A stretch of DNA of 64,000 nt from Apostichopus japonicus (GCF_037975245.1 NC_092568.1:15891001-15955000), one strand, 5' to 3'; numbered from the stretch's first letter, positions 23,301 to 37,100 are shown. Notes: generated from the letters alone by a model not told the origin. Numbers and translations are program-made.

Positions 23301-26300
23301 AACTATTGAATGAAAGCAGGGATTAACAGGCACCATCCTGCCACACATTTTATTCTTGCTTTAAATAGATAAAGAAACTGAAACCAAGACAATGTGACAT
23401 CTAAAACTTAAACATGTCCTAAACATCAATGTTAGCCCTTTGGTCTCATACTAATTACTCCTGTTGCCTATTATTATTCTCTTTCATTTTTGTGGTTTAA
23501 CACTTATGAAGCCTCTGATTTCTATTTTTATTTCTGAAGTTAACCTGGTTTTAACTCTTTTGTAATATCAATCAATCAAATCTTGAATTTATACAGACAG
23601 GGGAAGCACGGATGGAGGAACAACAGTTTTTATTTGGTTGCAATCCACCCTACATTTAAAGCAGTTTTATTTAATGACTTTTCAGATGCATTAGTTATAA
23701 AGAACTGTGCACTAGTCCTTCACAAAACCACATGGTGTGTTTGGTATGTTTCCTCGTCTATTTTCTTTAATTGCAAAGAGAAATGACTGATTGTAGAAGC
23801 CATTAAAGGATATATCTTTCATAGACTTCTCTGGCTCTATCTGTCTCTTTGTATCTTAGCTCCATCTTGATGTATGAGAGCCAGGCCTGCTCCTCTGGTT
23901 CCCACTGCATCCACCTCTCAAATGCCTGAAACAGTAAATAACAACATCACAGTTAAGAAAGGATCCATAATAAAGTACAGTTTATATTTAATACAATGTT
24001 CATTTCCAGAAACAAAGGATTTGGTTCAATTGTTATATCAACTCACCAACTTTACAGTGGATGAGAAATACTTATATTAAAATGTATTAAAGGTCTCGAC
24101 AGTTGTAACTGACTGTGTATCTGTCCACAAACTGCATTCGATAGGAGATCTAAAGTACTACAAGAGAGCATAAGAAACAGGACTTAATACACATTAATGG
24201 AATTGTTTGTTGGAGATGATAAATAAGTTGTCTGCTTAGACAATAACATTGTAATATTACTTAGATCTAGAGTGGCTGATCATTAGAAACTATGTCAGCT
24301 ACATACTGATACAATCCAACATTATAAACTCTGTGCAACACCTTAGTCTCATTGGCTAATAGCTACAGGAGTAAATTATCCTGTTATATTCACAACATGA
24401 TGGTAAGACCCTCTGATTTCTTGTTGGTATAAACAGAACAGCTTACACAGGTCTGAACCAGTTTGTATCAGTTCAACTTTCAATCGCTATCAAATCATCT
24501 TTCCAACTCTGCAAAATCTGTAAATGATCATTTTTGTTCTACACCACACCATTTGGTACCACACGTCTATAAGTTTAATACTGTAGACATCTTAAATGAC
24601 ACTGAGTGGTTTATTCATCAGCTGTACCTGTCTAGCACCCGCAATGTTCCCTAACATCTCCTCCATATAAGTATATTTATACCAAAACTGATTAGCCCTG
24701 GGAAGAATAGTAACGGCTCGGTCCCAGATGTTGCGAGCATGGTTGACTTGTTTATGTCTGAAACATGAGAAGAAATAAATCCACACATATTAATAAACAT
24801 AAAGAAGAGAGGGTAATAGTCAATTAGATGTAGTTAGATTGGTTATTGGGATTGTTTCAACTTGTTTGCAAGGTGAAAATGGATAAGTGGGCAACAACTT
24901 AATAAAATAAACAATAGTTTCGGTATACAAAAAAAAACTTATGCAACTGTGGCAATTGCATTGCAAACCTATGTGCAATTTGAAGCTGAATTTCACTTGA
25001 GAATTTTGCAGCATGGGTAGCAAGCATAGCAACACTTCATTTCACATACAAGTTAGAATTACACATAAAAATATCAAATCTAGCAAGGTACTTCCCTGAC
25101 AAAGCAATCTTACTTTTTCATATTGTCTAGAATTATAATACTGGAGTAAACAATGCTCTACATGTTAAACACATTCTTTAGTTACCTTACTATCATATGC
25201 CACTTACTTCATTTCCATTTCAGCATATTTTAACCAGATAGTGATGTTCCTGTGATCCACATCTAGAGCTCTTTCATAAATAGATCTTGCTCTGTAGTAA
25301 ATGAAGAGAAGAAAGCATAAACCGTTTAAAATACCACCAAATACACAAAAAAAAGTTGCGTTATTCTACTGAACCTGTTTGAAAAAGTTGGCGTATCTGT
25401 GGCTGTTATGACTTAGCAACATAACCTCAACAAAACTGCTTAAATTTATTTGGATACTTGATCTTTGGCAACTTGAGACAGATCAGGCAACCATAGTCCA
25501 ACGTAAAATTGATAAACCAGTTTTAATGATCAACTTTTATATATGTGGATTTCATTCTGATGCATTTCCATATTTAAATACATCATAAAGAAAATAACAA
25601 TAGCTCTTGCTTTATGAATTGCTTTTCAAAGTGTGTTACAGGATACTCATTCCCTTTTCTCACCTGCAACACCAACAGTACATTTCTGATAGCTAAACAA
25701 ATAGTGTTTCCATGTACGTAAGCTCCCACTCGTTGAATTGCATATTATTTTTATGAAGTATTTCTGGTTCTAACTCATGCTCATCTACAGATATTGATGA
25801 AGAAGTAGTACATTTATGTAGATCACTTCACACCAAGAAATTTTTGCATCTGGTTTCATTAAAAAAAAATTTAAAAAACACGTCATACTTGCTGTTTCTG
25901 CATGGATATTTCTTGCTTGTTGTGAGAAACTGGCTAGTAACAAAATGAAAGAAAACATACTCTTTTCTTTCTTTGTCCACTTTACTTTGAAATTTGAAAT
26001 TTTTACCTGTCAATTTCATTTTGACTGTCTTCCCATGCTGCATACTTGATCCAATTTCCCATCACACTCCTGTTCTTCCTCAAATTATCTTCAAATTCCT
26101 TCCTCTTACGAAGCTTGTACTCTTGCAGCTCCTCTGGATCGGTGATTTTTTGCTTTGGGGGCTGTCAAGGGAGATAAGAATTGGGAAACATTAAAAGTAC
26201 TACAGACACCTAGCCACTTGACCCATTTTCACTAAATTTGTTGTGTGCGATATTCTCATTCCAAATCTGTTGAAAATTTTTCAAAAAAAAGCTCATTTTG

Positions 26301-29300
26301 TTTCCAAAAATTTTGGGAATCTCATTAAATATGTGCAAACTAAAACGTGGAGTGCTGCGCTCATGAAACTTTCTAATTTTAGCCCTTAATAAATTAACCG
26401 CTAATTTCAAGCCCACATATATCATTTGAATAATGTGATGTTCCTCTTTTCAAAGAAGACAATAAAATATTTCAAAAAAATTGCCTTAGGCTAGAAACTT
26501 GTGTTCAGTGTACTTGAAACAAACAAAGGTTGTGAAAAGAAAGGGATAACATAACAGAAAATTAGGCAGTCACTCTCTGTACACCATCAGTGTGCTTAAT
26601 TAGCTAATGTGTATTCATAAATAAAACTAGAATTGAGAAAAGACTTGTAAAATGGTCAATCTTTGATGGATATTGATGAGAGTCAAAACTATCTTCCTGA
26701 TTTCTAATGCCTATTAGAGTGATAAGGACAATGTTGTTCATAAGTGTCTGTAGACCTTTCACAATATGAGCCAGAATACAGCGTAATAAATACCAAATTT
26801 TGATTCTGACAAAGATTGAAGAAATTTTGGAAATATACGGTAGACCACATTAAATATTTGCAAATGTCTTACAAAATTTGCAATACCTACTGCAGTCCAA
26901 TACTGAAACAAAACAATCAAACTTTGCAAGTCAACTCTATCATATGACAAGGCTTCTTTATAAGTTCTCAGTATCTTAAATATATGTTAAAACTGAGTGA
27001 GTACAATGTTACATTTATATATGTTTAATAGAAGAGTACTGTAGGCTTACTGCAGGAACTGCCTCCAACTCCCTTTCCTTGGCTTCTCGAAGAATCTGTT
27101 CAGCTGTGATCTGCATTTCAGCAGGCATCTTGTTTTTCACCTGTAAAATATAGGAAAGAAATTAGTAAACACAATTCAGACATACATTTAACAGACAGTT
27201 ATTACTGTAATCTCTGTATGTGGCTTTAATCCTCTGAATACTTAGCTTCCATAGACTTATATGGACATCATTCTTTTGTTTCTACTGAACATTACATAAG
27301 CAGCGTAGTTCGGCCATAAAGTAAAACGTAGGTACATATGATCTATATAACTCAAGACCTGTATAGGGATAAGAATTTTTATAAACATAATGACTCCCAG
27401 CTTTCATATGAACAAAAGAGAATGCCTAGCATAACAAAGAAAACATGATTGCTTAATCATAATGACCAGCTATGCATGCCAGAGGCATTCCACAAAAAGG
27501 TGGACAAGGATTTGCAAAAAATATAGTTATTCATTTATCAAAAAATTGAATGAATCTGGATATGGTACACCATGACCTTCATTTGATTAATTTTGTTTTT
27601 TTGATGAAATACTAATAGCCTCCTCCATTAATTAATGCTAATTAAACAGAACAAGATCATGAATGTGACATGGAGCTTTGTGTAGCCTTTACAAGATCAG
27701 TTTGATACTGAACTCAAACCAGGTGGGACATAATGTAAGAGTTGAGACCAATACGTTACAAAAGTTAAACTTCCATGACTTGCTTTAATTTACATATTAT
27801 ACATTCACAAATATTTGTATGTCACGTCCGTAACTTTCTAGAATGTACTTATTCAAGGAATGCAATTGCTCTACTTTTTTTCAATCTCTTACTTCTCATT
27901 GCAATGGAAGAGTTATGAAAAGCCAAGATATTGTGCAAAATTAGAAATTTCTAATAAATTAAATGTGTAATTAGCCAATTATGTCACAGATGTGACATTT
28001 TGTCACGGACTGGACATTTTTGTGATAATATTTTGTTGCTGTATCAGGACGAGTCTATGCCTATATATTTTTAACTCCACACTGGAGCTTAGGAGGTTAT
28101 GTGGGGACTTGATTCAGGTTTTCAAGATCGAAGTGATTATTCGCAGGGCAGCCCGGCGAATAACGTACACAGACACCTTATTCGCAGGGCTGTGACGATT
28201 TTGGAAATAGGCATATTATTGGCTTTCGATGACATCATTTTTGATGTGACGTCACTCATTTGACCTCGGCGCGCAAACCCAAAGTTCTTTCATGTCTTTC
28301 AGTTCCAGACTTACAAAATCAGATTCTACATTTTACATGTTACAGATGCTACATTTTAAATGTCATGAATTATTAGAAATATATGGTTTTTGAAACGACT
28401 GACATAAGAAGAACTTAATTGCATTGCACGTTAAATTTACGATTCGGCCCCAGGCCTAAGACTGTACGTAAGTTCCAACGTAGGTAGGCTATATATAGCC
28501 TAAAATACATGTCATAAGCGTTACTGTTAGGCTAGGCTAAATGGACTGACCAACGGTTAGCCACTGCCTAGTCTTGTTAGTCTAACGTTAGGTGTAGGCA
28601 GTGATTAAGGATATTAAAGGATAGAACAGTTGGCCCCAAATCATGAGATTGAATCTTTTGCAAGTTATCAGATTTATGAGATGCAAAAAGGGCTTCTGAA
28701 AAGTCAATTTTGGGGTCCTCAATTATGCCAATCTTTATGACCCCATAACGTCAAATATAGGTAGCTACTTAATCCTTATTTGAGGGGCTTGGAAGGCCGG
28801 TTTTGCTATTGATACCAGTCAGTTTAGGGGCCTTGAAAAAGCCAACCTTTTGGGCCCAAATAGTCTTAGCCACTTCATAAGTTAATTTTTGGAACCCCAG
28901 CAGTTCAATTTTAAAAGCTTATTTTAAGGGAGCTAATCTTGGGATTCCCCAAAAGCCGACATTGCCTGAAAGCCAATATGGTCAAGGGTGTGACACTCCC
29001 CCCCCCCTCCCACACCTTTACATGCAAATGAGCAGTCACTCTGCAAAACAAAGGTGAAAATGAGGGATGACATTTTTTTCTGTTGGCAGTACTGATGCTA
29101 GACTGGTTCAATCTTAAGGCCCTAGGCTCCCAAAACCAATCCTAACAGCATTAAGATAGGAATCCCAAAGGCTAATAAATTCCCCAAAATATAGGACCTC
29201 CCAATTAAGACTCTCAAAAAGCCAGCTGGTGCTCAAAAGCAAACTCGAATAGCCCCGAAGTTACTGAGCCCATTAACCCAGCCTAAGGCTGCCCTGTGAA

Positions 29301-30082
29301 TAAGGTGTCTGTGTCCGGCTATTCGCAGGGCTGCCCTGCGAATAAGATGTTTGTGTCCAGCTATTCGCAGGGCAGCCCTGCGAATAAGGTGTACGTGTCT
29401 GGCTATTCGCAGGGCTGCCCTGCGAATAAGATGTTTATGTCCAGCTATTCGCAGGGCTGCCCTGCGAATAAGGTGTATGTGTCTGGCTATTCGCAGGGCT
29501 GCCCTGCGAATAAGCCCCACCTTTCAAGATTGTGTATGGTTTTGACAATTTATCCTTTACCGACTTTTTCATGTTTGCTAACAGTAGTTGTACCAGAGGT
29601 CATTGTCTTAAACTCCAAAAGTCACAGTAGGATTAACATTCGGCATAACTTTTTACTAATAGGGTTGTGAATGAGTGGAACGGATTGTCTGATTAAGTTG
29701 TACTTACAAGTAGTGTCAATGGGTTTAAGAATGCTTTGGACAAGCACTTTAAGCATTGTAATCGGGTCTGAGTGTTTGCGTCTTCAGTTTTTTTCTTCTT
29801 TCTCTATAGGGTCCTTGATGGGGACTTAAGTGTTCCTCCTGATCCTTTTTCATACTGAACTAAACTAACTATTGATGAACTACACTAATCGTTGTTCGCA
29901 AAACTGGTACCAGTGGTAAGGCAGTGTTGAACACGTTCTATGTTACCCCAAGTTTGGCTTCACGAGTATTGTTATTCATTGGTATAACAATATTATAATT
30001 GTGATAATTCTCTAAAATATATATTTACCTTCGCGACTTTCGGCATCTTGCTTTTGCCTCCAATTGATGTTATGTTCGCCAT
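17377..30082 (-). CDS. CRNKL1: Crooked neck-like 1, pre-mRNA splicing factor (complete, 673 aa)
   Basis: Fifteen coding exons in order: 30029-30082, 27051-27140, 26007-26161, 25208-25291, 24628-24757, 23814-23925, 22673-22851, 21374-21535, 20667-20867, 20141-20281, 19602-19748, 19000-19194, 18420-18575, 18029-18121, 17377-17499. They sum to 2022 nt with every phase consistent; the family is near 690 aa. The protein is a superhelix of HAT (half-TPR) repeats with the usual W...Y...E and A..VYERA spacing, e.g. [39 protein letters not shown] and [19 protein letters not shown] basic segment (PKRVKKRRQ) precedes the conserved C-terminal [16 protein letters not shown]. Crooked neck is a scaffold of the Prp19-associated complex in catalytic spliceosomes. 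Intron 6 is AT-AC. It is head-to-head with FANCL. Confidence 0.96.
22345..22590. repeat. 134-bp tandem duplication in a CRNKL1 intron
   Basis: The stretch ggttctggtagttatctgct at 22361 recurs, with a few changes, at 22495, followed by the same gggtagtgaagatagt and gagtatagagatgtaagtat. The surrounding 22000-22600 is rich in short tagtgatag-like words. It lies in the intron between CRNKL1 exons 7 and 8. Confidence 0.8.
22852..23813 (-). other. CRNKL1: U12-type AT-AC intron of CRNKL1
   Basis: Read on the minus strand, exon 6 ends ...GAAAGAT and the intron begins ATATCCTTT, the U12 donor consensus. The intron ends in AC (TTTAC/TTGTG) and carries TTCCTTAAC at 22863-22871, the U12 branch consensus; the branch A lies 12 nt before the intron end. 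No GT-AG alternative keeps the frame without losing conserved residues. With AT-AC splicing the protein reads [19 protein letters not shown], matching the family. Confidence 0.9.
28138..28196. repeat. Diverged copy of the 42-bp palindromic unit
   Basis: The stretch ttattcgcagggcagcccgg, then gcgaataacgtacacagaca, then ccttattcgcagggctg holds one and a half units of the array found at 29281-29514. It is in opposite spacer orientation (acacagacacc here against ggtgtctgtgt there). Both lie in CRNKL1 intron 1, about 1.1 kb apart, so they could be the ends of one element. Confidence 0.7.
29281..29514. repeat. 42-bp palindromic tandem array with 84-bp alternation
   Basis: A 23-bp near-perfect palindrome (ATTCGCAGGG, a central base pair region, CCCTGCGAAT) begins at 29321, 29363, 29405, 29447 and 29489, exactly 42 bp apart, with a partial copy at 29287. 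The 19-bp spacers alternate between an aagatgttt...ccagct type and an aaggtgta...ctggct type, giving an 84-bp higher-order period. The unit length divides by three, so both strands stay open, but this is a repeat and not a gene. It lies in CRNKL1 intron 1. Confidence 0.92.
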
Positions 30083-30435
30083 TTTTATATTCTGCTGAGT
30101 TCCTTCGGTTATATGGGTGAAAAGAAAGACCAAAGGTGATCGATTCCACTGCGTGTGCGACAATACCAACTGCAGTGTTCAAATTGGGATTTTACATGTC
30201 GCCGCGTCAAAGAGTTTGTAGGTACGGTTATCACTCAGTCGATTGCGTAATACAATATAGTTCTGCCGGGGAAAAACAAACTGGTGCAAAATTGTCAAGA
30301 GACTACACAGGTAATTTTACGGAATCGCACACCTATTATTTTATTTTCTCAGCAAGCATTGCCTTGGTCAGATTTTCTTGATTACGTGATGGTGTTTTGC
30401 GGCAATGTTGGTTTTCTATCGAAGTTTTCTGGATA
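30083..30435. promoter_or_regulatory. Divergent CRNKL1/FANCL promoter region
   Basis: The CRNKL1 ATG (30082, minus) and the putative first, non-coding FANCL exon (ending 30501, plus) lie about 420 bp apart, back to back. No other gene fits between them. A shared bidirectional promoter is inferred from this spacing. The open frame 30136-30381 on the plus strand shows no family features. Confidence 0.5.
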
Positions 30436-30501
30436 ATGGCAACCGATCCAGACTTCTGCATGAATACCAAGTTGACTAACGACGATGAAAGCTAGGCCTA
30501 G
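30436..30501 (+). other. FANCL: Putative 5' non-coding exon end of FANCL with a short upstream ORF
   Basis: A 19-codon upstream reading frame, ATG 30436 to TAG 30495 (MATDPDFCMNTKLTNDDES), ends six bases before a good donor, ctag/gtaagt, at 30501/30502. Splicing to the acceptor at 31140 would join this leader to the FANCL start exon. The second FANCL copy starts its homology exactly at this donor (59266). Exon use is inferred, not proven. Confidence 0.45.
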
Positions 30502-31167
30502 GTAAGTAATACTACCCATAGAAATGCAAGCCATAGCTTTTTCTCGAGAGTTTGACGAACACTTCCACGGTTATTCGAATAATTATTACTAGTCAACATT
30601 GCAGAAGCAATGGGACTTTCAATGGTTTGGCAAATACGAGCTGAAATAATGTTTTGAACAGTGATGGGATGTCACTAGGACTAGGGCTTAATCAAAGATA
30701 TTCATAAGCTCATGTCAGGTTGTGATGAATTGGGATCCCTGTAAATTTGACCATCATTCATGGTTGGTATTGTGCTAGCCAACTTTCCAAGTGATATTAG
30801 TGGGCAACTTTTGAGCCCAGTGATCCCATCTGTTGTCAGTGCAATTGTTTTTTACTTTGCTTCCTCTTCAGAGTAAATAATACTAGATAAAGTTGAGTTA
30901 AAACTTCATATGGGATTTTCAGTTCAAATGAAGATGACCAGTGCTCTTGCTTATTCACCAAATTGTAGGTTAAATATGCTGGATGTGATGCTTATAGTTG
31001 TGAATGGATTAATTATGTCTGACTTTTAGTGTGCGTGGTATCAATTTGTTCGATCAGCATTTTTCAAGTTTTGTTTCAGCTGTTAAACTTTTTCGCATTT
31101 GATGAAAGCAATTTTTGTTTTTCCCTTAACACAGTATCAGGTGCAGCAAAATACAAAAGGAGTAAAG

Positions 31168-34100
31168 ATGGCTGCTATGCATTCCTTGTTCCCATTGATG
31201 CTTCCATTGGACATAAATCAATTGAAATATGATGGATTTATACAAGTAAAGGTAATAAGGAAAGTTCATATTTCAGACCAAAACTATTATTTAAAGATAA
31301 CTGAGTGCTGTTAGGAAAATAACCTTTATGTTGTGTAATAAATGACAGACATTGTCTGAAGTTCTTTTGATGACAAACAATCAAGAATGAACAAACTATT
31401 AATAGAAAGATTAACTTTAATCAGAGTCATGCCTCTGAGGAAGTTCCTCATCACTTAAGTAAGGGAAAGTAGTTTAAATATGTCTTCTTTTTTTCTCTTT
31501 GACATAAGGGGAACTTTGAAGACATTGCCAATGTTAACTTGTTGATAGAGAGGAGCTCTGTACGTCATTAAATGATATAATAATATGGTATGACGGTTAT
31601 ATTGGTAGAACATATGAAAGCTAACGGTTACGATCAGTACGGTTTAAAACAGCTAATTTGCAAAGGTAGCTTCCTTGAAGATGATATTCCAATAAAATGT
31701 ATTCATAGGGAAAATTATCTTTTAAAGCTGTTGTAAAAAGCTTAAGTTTGCACTTTGGACAACATTTTATTTGAATTTCTAGCATAGTTAGTGAAGAGAA
31801 ACGCGAAGCAGAGCTGGGGGTAAGGCCACCCACCAAATGGGGATAACCCAAAACAGAAGATGGCACCACTTCTGGGATTTTTTCAATCTATTACCTCGTG
31901 AGGGTAGTAAGAACAGCCTCAGACCAGATAATTAGCACTAACAGCTACATCCAGAGTGCTCCTGCCAAGGCAACATACTGTACATGCAAACCAGCACAAC
32001 AGTTTTCTTCACCAGGAGTTCTCCAATAAGGGAAAATATTACTTCATTATTTTGGTCTATTAATGGATATTATTTTCGACAGTTACCAGGTCTCTATGTA
32101 GACTCGATTTTGTTCGAGAGTGCAACCTCATCAAGCTCGGTCAGAGAGCGTGTGGCCTACCTCCAGTGAAAGTAGTGCAAATATACAATTTTACAGCTCA
32201 CTGTTGGAGGAATATTCTAGTAAAATAAACCTTTCTCCAGCAAAGCTGGTCAGATAACATTCAAATAGGCTGCTTTTCCTTAGAAACTCTGTCCAACCAA
32301 AGCTAAAACCGACAAGTTACATTAAAACTGGGTAACTCGCAACACCCTGCCCAGCTGGAGGAGGCTAGGCAAAGGTCTCCACATGCAAATAACAATGAGA
32401 GACTTACGTCTAATAACTTACTAAGTAGGTGTGGCCTAATCAGTACACTAGATAAGGAACTATGATAGAACTGATGATGATTTAACTACATTGTACTGTA
32501 CAAACTGTAAACATCATGAATAGTAACATGATATAGTTTCTTCAATTGAATCTAAAAAGTTTCCAGTAATTCTAAGTAAAATCTGCATATAAATTATTTT
32601 CTTGTTCACTTTTATCCAACACATGCATAAACAGTAATCAGTGAAATTCTCATATCAGTAAAATCAATTAAAAAAAAAGAGGATAAACAATGAGTTTCTA
32701 AGAATATCATTAATTACTCTTTGCAAAATTGTTTCCTTTTACACCCAACAGGACAAAGAATTTAGATTAAGAATCGAAATACCGAAAGACAAAAGCTTGA
32801 AGAACCTCAGGTGAACTTTTGCTAAATCTAACATTAGGAATGCTTTGCAGTGTTGTGTGATTGAGCAGTATTGACAAAATTGTACCGTACGTACTACTTT
32901 TGCAGTTTAATAGTGTTTGTTGTCACATCAAGTTGATTGCTAAGTGATATTTTGTTAAAATTTCGATTACTTTACATTAATTTGAGAGAAGAAGGACAGA
33001 AAAAATCAACGGAAAGTCCAACTGGAAATTTTTAATTGTTGATTTTAGCGTAATAGGCCAATCTGTTATTTGTAGGCTTCGTAGCATAACTATTTATCAG
33101 ACCGCCCCCCCCCCCCAACAAGATACATATTCTATACCCTCCGCCTATAACATTAACAATGAGATCTCACAATGAGACCTTGAAGAAAATGTTCAGTTTA
33201 TTCAACTGATAGTACAAACCCATTGGTGTACCAAATTCAACTACAATGTGATCAAACCATTCCTAAGTACATTGCTTAACTCCCTAAAAAACTAAAATGA
33301 TTGAGATTTTTTTAAACAAGTGTTTTTCATGTAATATTAACTCTAATTTTAACTGGTGGGCTATGTTTTGATTCTCCTACAGGCTATATGGAGACTGGCA
33401 ACTGGTTCATCATCTTAGAGGATATGAGGACCTGGTAAAAACTAGATTACAGTCAGTTCCAGATGTTACTACCTTTATGATTGAACTTCAAAATATCGTG
33501 GTAGGTAGTAACAAATTTCTTATTAACTCTTGTTAACTCTTCATCCTTTATCCTTAGTCATGTCATTATCATCATTCAGAACTGATAAGGAAAGATGCTT
33601 CTTTGCTCACTCAAAAGATACAAAATATGCTACAATGTGAAGATTTATTCAGGTGTAGCATAGTTGTTGGTTACAATCTGATATGAATCTGTTGTTAAAG
33701 CACACTGCATTAAAACTTCTGAGGATTGTGGCTTCCCAATGACTAAGTGGGTTCAGTTAGGATGCCAAATTAACAAATGGACCTCAATCTTCTTTCAAAC
33801 AAAGTACGTGCATCTGATCTTCTCTTTTTTCTCTGTTTACAGCAAAGTACAATAGATTCTGCGCAGACTCCTGAGGCTATAATAGAAACATTAGATACAT
33901 CTGTGTTTCCAAGAGTAATTCAAGATATTGATGACATTGGGTGGCACAGGTAATATGCTTTAGACAACATTGGGCAGCAGTGAATCTTTCTAATGGTTGT
34001 CCGTTTATCAGAGACAACCAAATTTCTGTTTGGACAACCAAAAATCATTGTTTGAGGTCATGGGGGCAGACGACTAGTTGTTAAACATAAAAAGCAAAAA

Positions 34101-37100
34101 AGCATACTGCAGTGTTGCTAAGCAGGCTAGGCCTATCCTCAAATAAGTATAATAATAAATTGGTGTCATCCTCCATCAATCTGGAGATATTGTTAAGGGG
34201 AAGGGACAATGGGGAGGGGGGTTAATGGCCCAAACATTCACCACACCTACAAATCTCTCATACAGTGTACAAATTGGGCATTTTTATAGTTAATATTTGG
34301 CTACATTTTTCAGAAAAACCAAATTTGCTCTTTCTCCAAGAGACAGATACAGGTTAGATGCTACCATGGAAACCCGTCTAAATATAGGTCTTACGCTATC
34401 TTAAAAAAACTACTTAAAGCAGTAATTTTTGGACTATCATAGGTTGAGGGGTGCAAAGAGTTCTTGGGAGTAGTTGTCAAATATGTTAATGGTTCTGGGA
34501 TATTAGCTTTTAACTGCTCAGAGGACTTAAGCATCTCTGTGCAGTGGCATTCATTATGAGTGGTTTCTTAAACTTACTAAATATAGGTATTGGATCATTT
34601 TACTCTATAAGTTTTAGTTAAGTTTACATTTTATTCTTAAAGCTGTACTAGACCAAAGCTGAAAGACTTTTTCTAATTTCTTAAATTGTTAACATTTTGG
34701 TGTGCCTAAAGTTGAAGAAAAAGTACATGTATGATTCAGTATAATAACAGGCACGTGTTTTTTCTTTTGCATATAGAGTGACTTATGTTGATTCCAGCTT
34801 TTGTAAATTTCATTTCACCTCTATGGATTCTGGAAAAAGAGAGCACACCCTTCAAGTAAATATTTCCTCAAAGGTAAGCATTAGAATGGTCTAAATTTAC
34901 TAATTATTTGATAAAGAAGAGCTACAAATATATAAAGAGGGTTCATTATTCTGAGTTTCCGTATTGTAAACAGTGGTGCGGAAGATATTCGTTCTGTGCA
35001 ATACTGTTTTTTAATTGGGGTAGCTTATCAAATTCCTGCACAAATGAAGTGAAACAACTGGATGTTACCAGCTTAATGAAACTCGCTGGTACAAACTAAC
35101 CAATACGCCTTTGCATCTTTTGGTTGACTGTGCCACAGCATGGGCAGAATCGCTACTTGTCCATTAATGCAATGTGTTGTTTTACCAGTGAGAGAAAGTG
35201 CAGTAACTGCAGTCATTTGTGAGTGACAGAATAATGCTCAACTGTGGTCTGAAGTTTATTATTCTCATCTTTGTAAAGTTTTGACTCTCTTAGACATTTT
35301 GCTACAGTTGTCATTTCTTTTATGCAACTAGACATAAAAGCTTTATTTCAAGAGCCCCAACCTGAAATATCTTGCTCCGATCTCTGGGATATTAAACAGT
35401 AATATCAGAACTGGAGATACTCTTGAACAATTGCATCGAAATATCTGTTTTGTTTCTATGTCTATTTAATGTGGACCTTGATGTGAGCTATCCCAAATGA
35501 AAGTGGTGTATCATGATAAAAATTCACAAAAAATGATTGGAAATGATTTAAGTACAAGAAGTGAATGTATTACTTAAAAAAAAAGGTTCAAAGAGAGAAG
35601 AAACATTCCGATTTAAATTTTGTTTTTGTTGCCATAGTATCCACAGGAAGTGCCTGATTGTACAGTAGATCTTCCCCAGTCTTTTGTGCCTCAATGGTCT
35701 GAACAGGTCTGTAGAATTCCTTTATATTTTAAATGTATGGTACAGTATTGTCACTGTGCACCCACCTTAAATGAGCAAAGGAATGTTCGGGTACATAATG
35801 ATATTACTTTGCTCTTTTCAATTTTATCGATATAATTTTCCAGTCAGTTTTCCACTGTCCATTTATAACAAATTATGGTGACAAATTAACAACAGTCAGT
35901 CTTGAATAAGTTTTGGTATCAGAATAGGTAAACATATGAACACGAGACATTGAGTGTGAATGTAAAGAATTTGTGAAAGAAATAAAGACCATATACTCAA
36001 ATACTTTAGCCGTGACTCATGAGAATATATGTGATGCCACAAGTGCATAATGTGCAACTCAATAACCGACAGGCGGTGATTGCTGAAATTGAATACTCTG
36101 TATTAAACATTTTTGAATTTGATATTTTTTCAGCTTTCACATGATTACGCATTTACAAGATATCTCAAATTTGATGGTCTGTATGCTAATAGTATGCATA
36201 ACAGAGATTGACTGAGATTAAATGCAGTAGAGGAGTTCCCATAAAATCAGCCAAACGTATTATCTGTGAGAGATATTCATGCCTTCACATGACTGCAGTA
36301 CGTACCTGTGAACAAATATGTCCTCCATTCCCGAGCTTTAGTAATGTAACAGAACCTTGCATGGCCTCAAAGTTTCTCATAATATCACTGACAGATAAAT
36401 ACTATTTGTTTGTGCTGTTAGATTTCAACTAGGATTCATGTTTGAGTGACCAGAATCTACAGGCAGCAAATACCAGTTTGGATTTGAACTTCTTTTTGTT
36501 GGTTTGTACAAGTTATAGAGGATCTCTAATACTAAAGGTTTGTTATAATTTCAAGCAGCAGATGTGAACATAACACCTACTGCCTTAAACTTTGAGTAAT
36601 CAAAGGTCTAACATAGCTGTCACCAGCTCACCATCTGGTCTTCTTTTCTCATTAACACAGACCTCTCTGAAACAGCTTTTGCAACAATTTGAGGAGTTTA
36701 TAGAGCAATTTAATGACCTTTGGTTCCAGTTGGAAGAATTTGACCAAAGAACTGTCGTTATCGAGCCAGAGAATCCAAGAAAATCCGACCTTAGTCGGAG
36801 AGTTTTCCTAGGTAAGTCAGCTTAACAGATGGGATCAGGTCAAACAGGTACCAGTGCTTTGTTGTAGATATTGTATTGGTAATTTTGAAAGTTTCAAGGT
36901 GATGATGGATATTTTCACAGTTGCAAATCTACAAGTATCTATCACGTAAGCCTGGCAGGGGAATCTTTAGCATCATATACCCTAAAAACTTGTTACATGC
37001 AATCCACCTGGGAGAGTGCATGAAAAAAAGGTTGTTGAAATAATAATCACGATGAAACATACCACTCATCAAATTTGGTAAGTGACACAGTAGCATTGTA

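Noticed and set aside
28138-29514. A CRISPR-like array of palindromic repeats and spacers
   Set aside because: Spacers are near-identical in two alternating types, the genome is eukaryotic, and there are no cas genes.
29233-29670. Repetitive frames on both strands ([10 protein letters not shown]-like units)
   Set aside because: They are translations of the 42-bp palindromic array, which stays open because 42 divides by three.
30136-30381. 81-codon plus-strand frame between CRNKL1 and FANCL
   Set aside because: It sits in the divergent promoter gap, shows no family features and does not join FANCL in frame.
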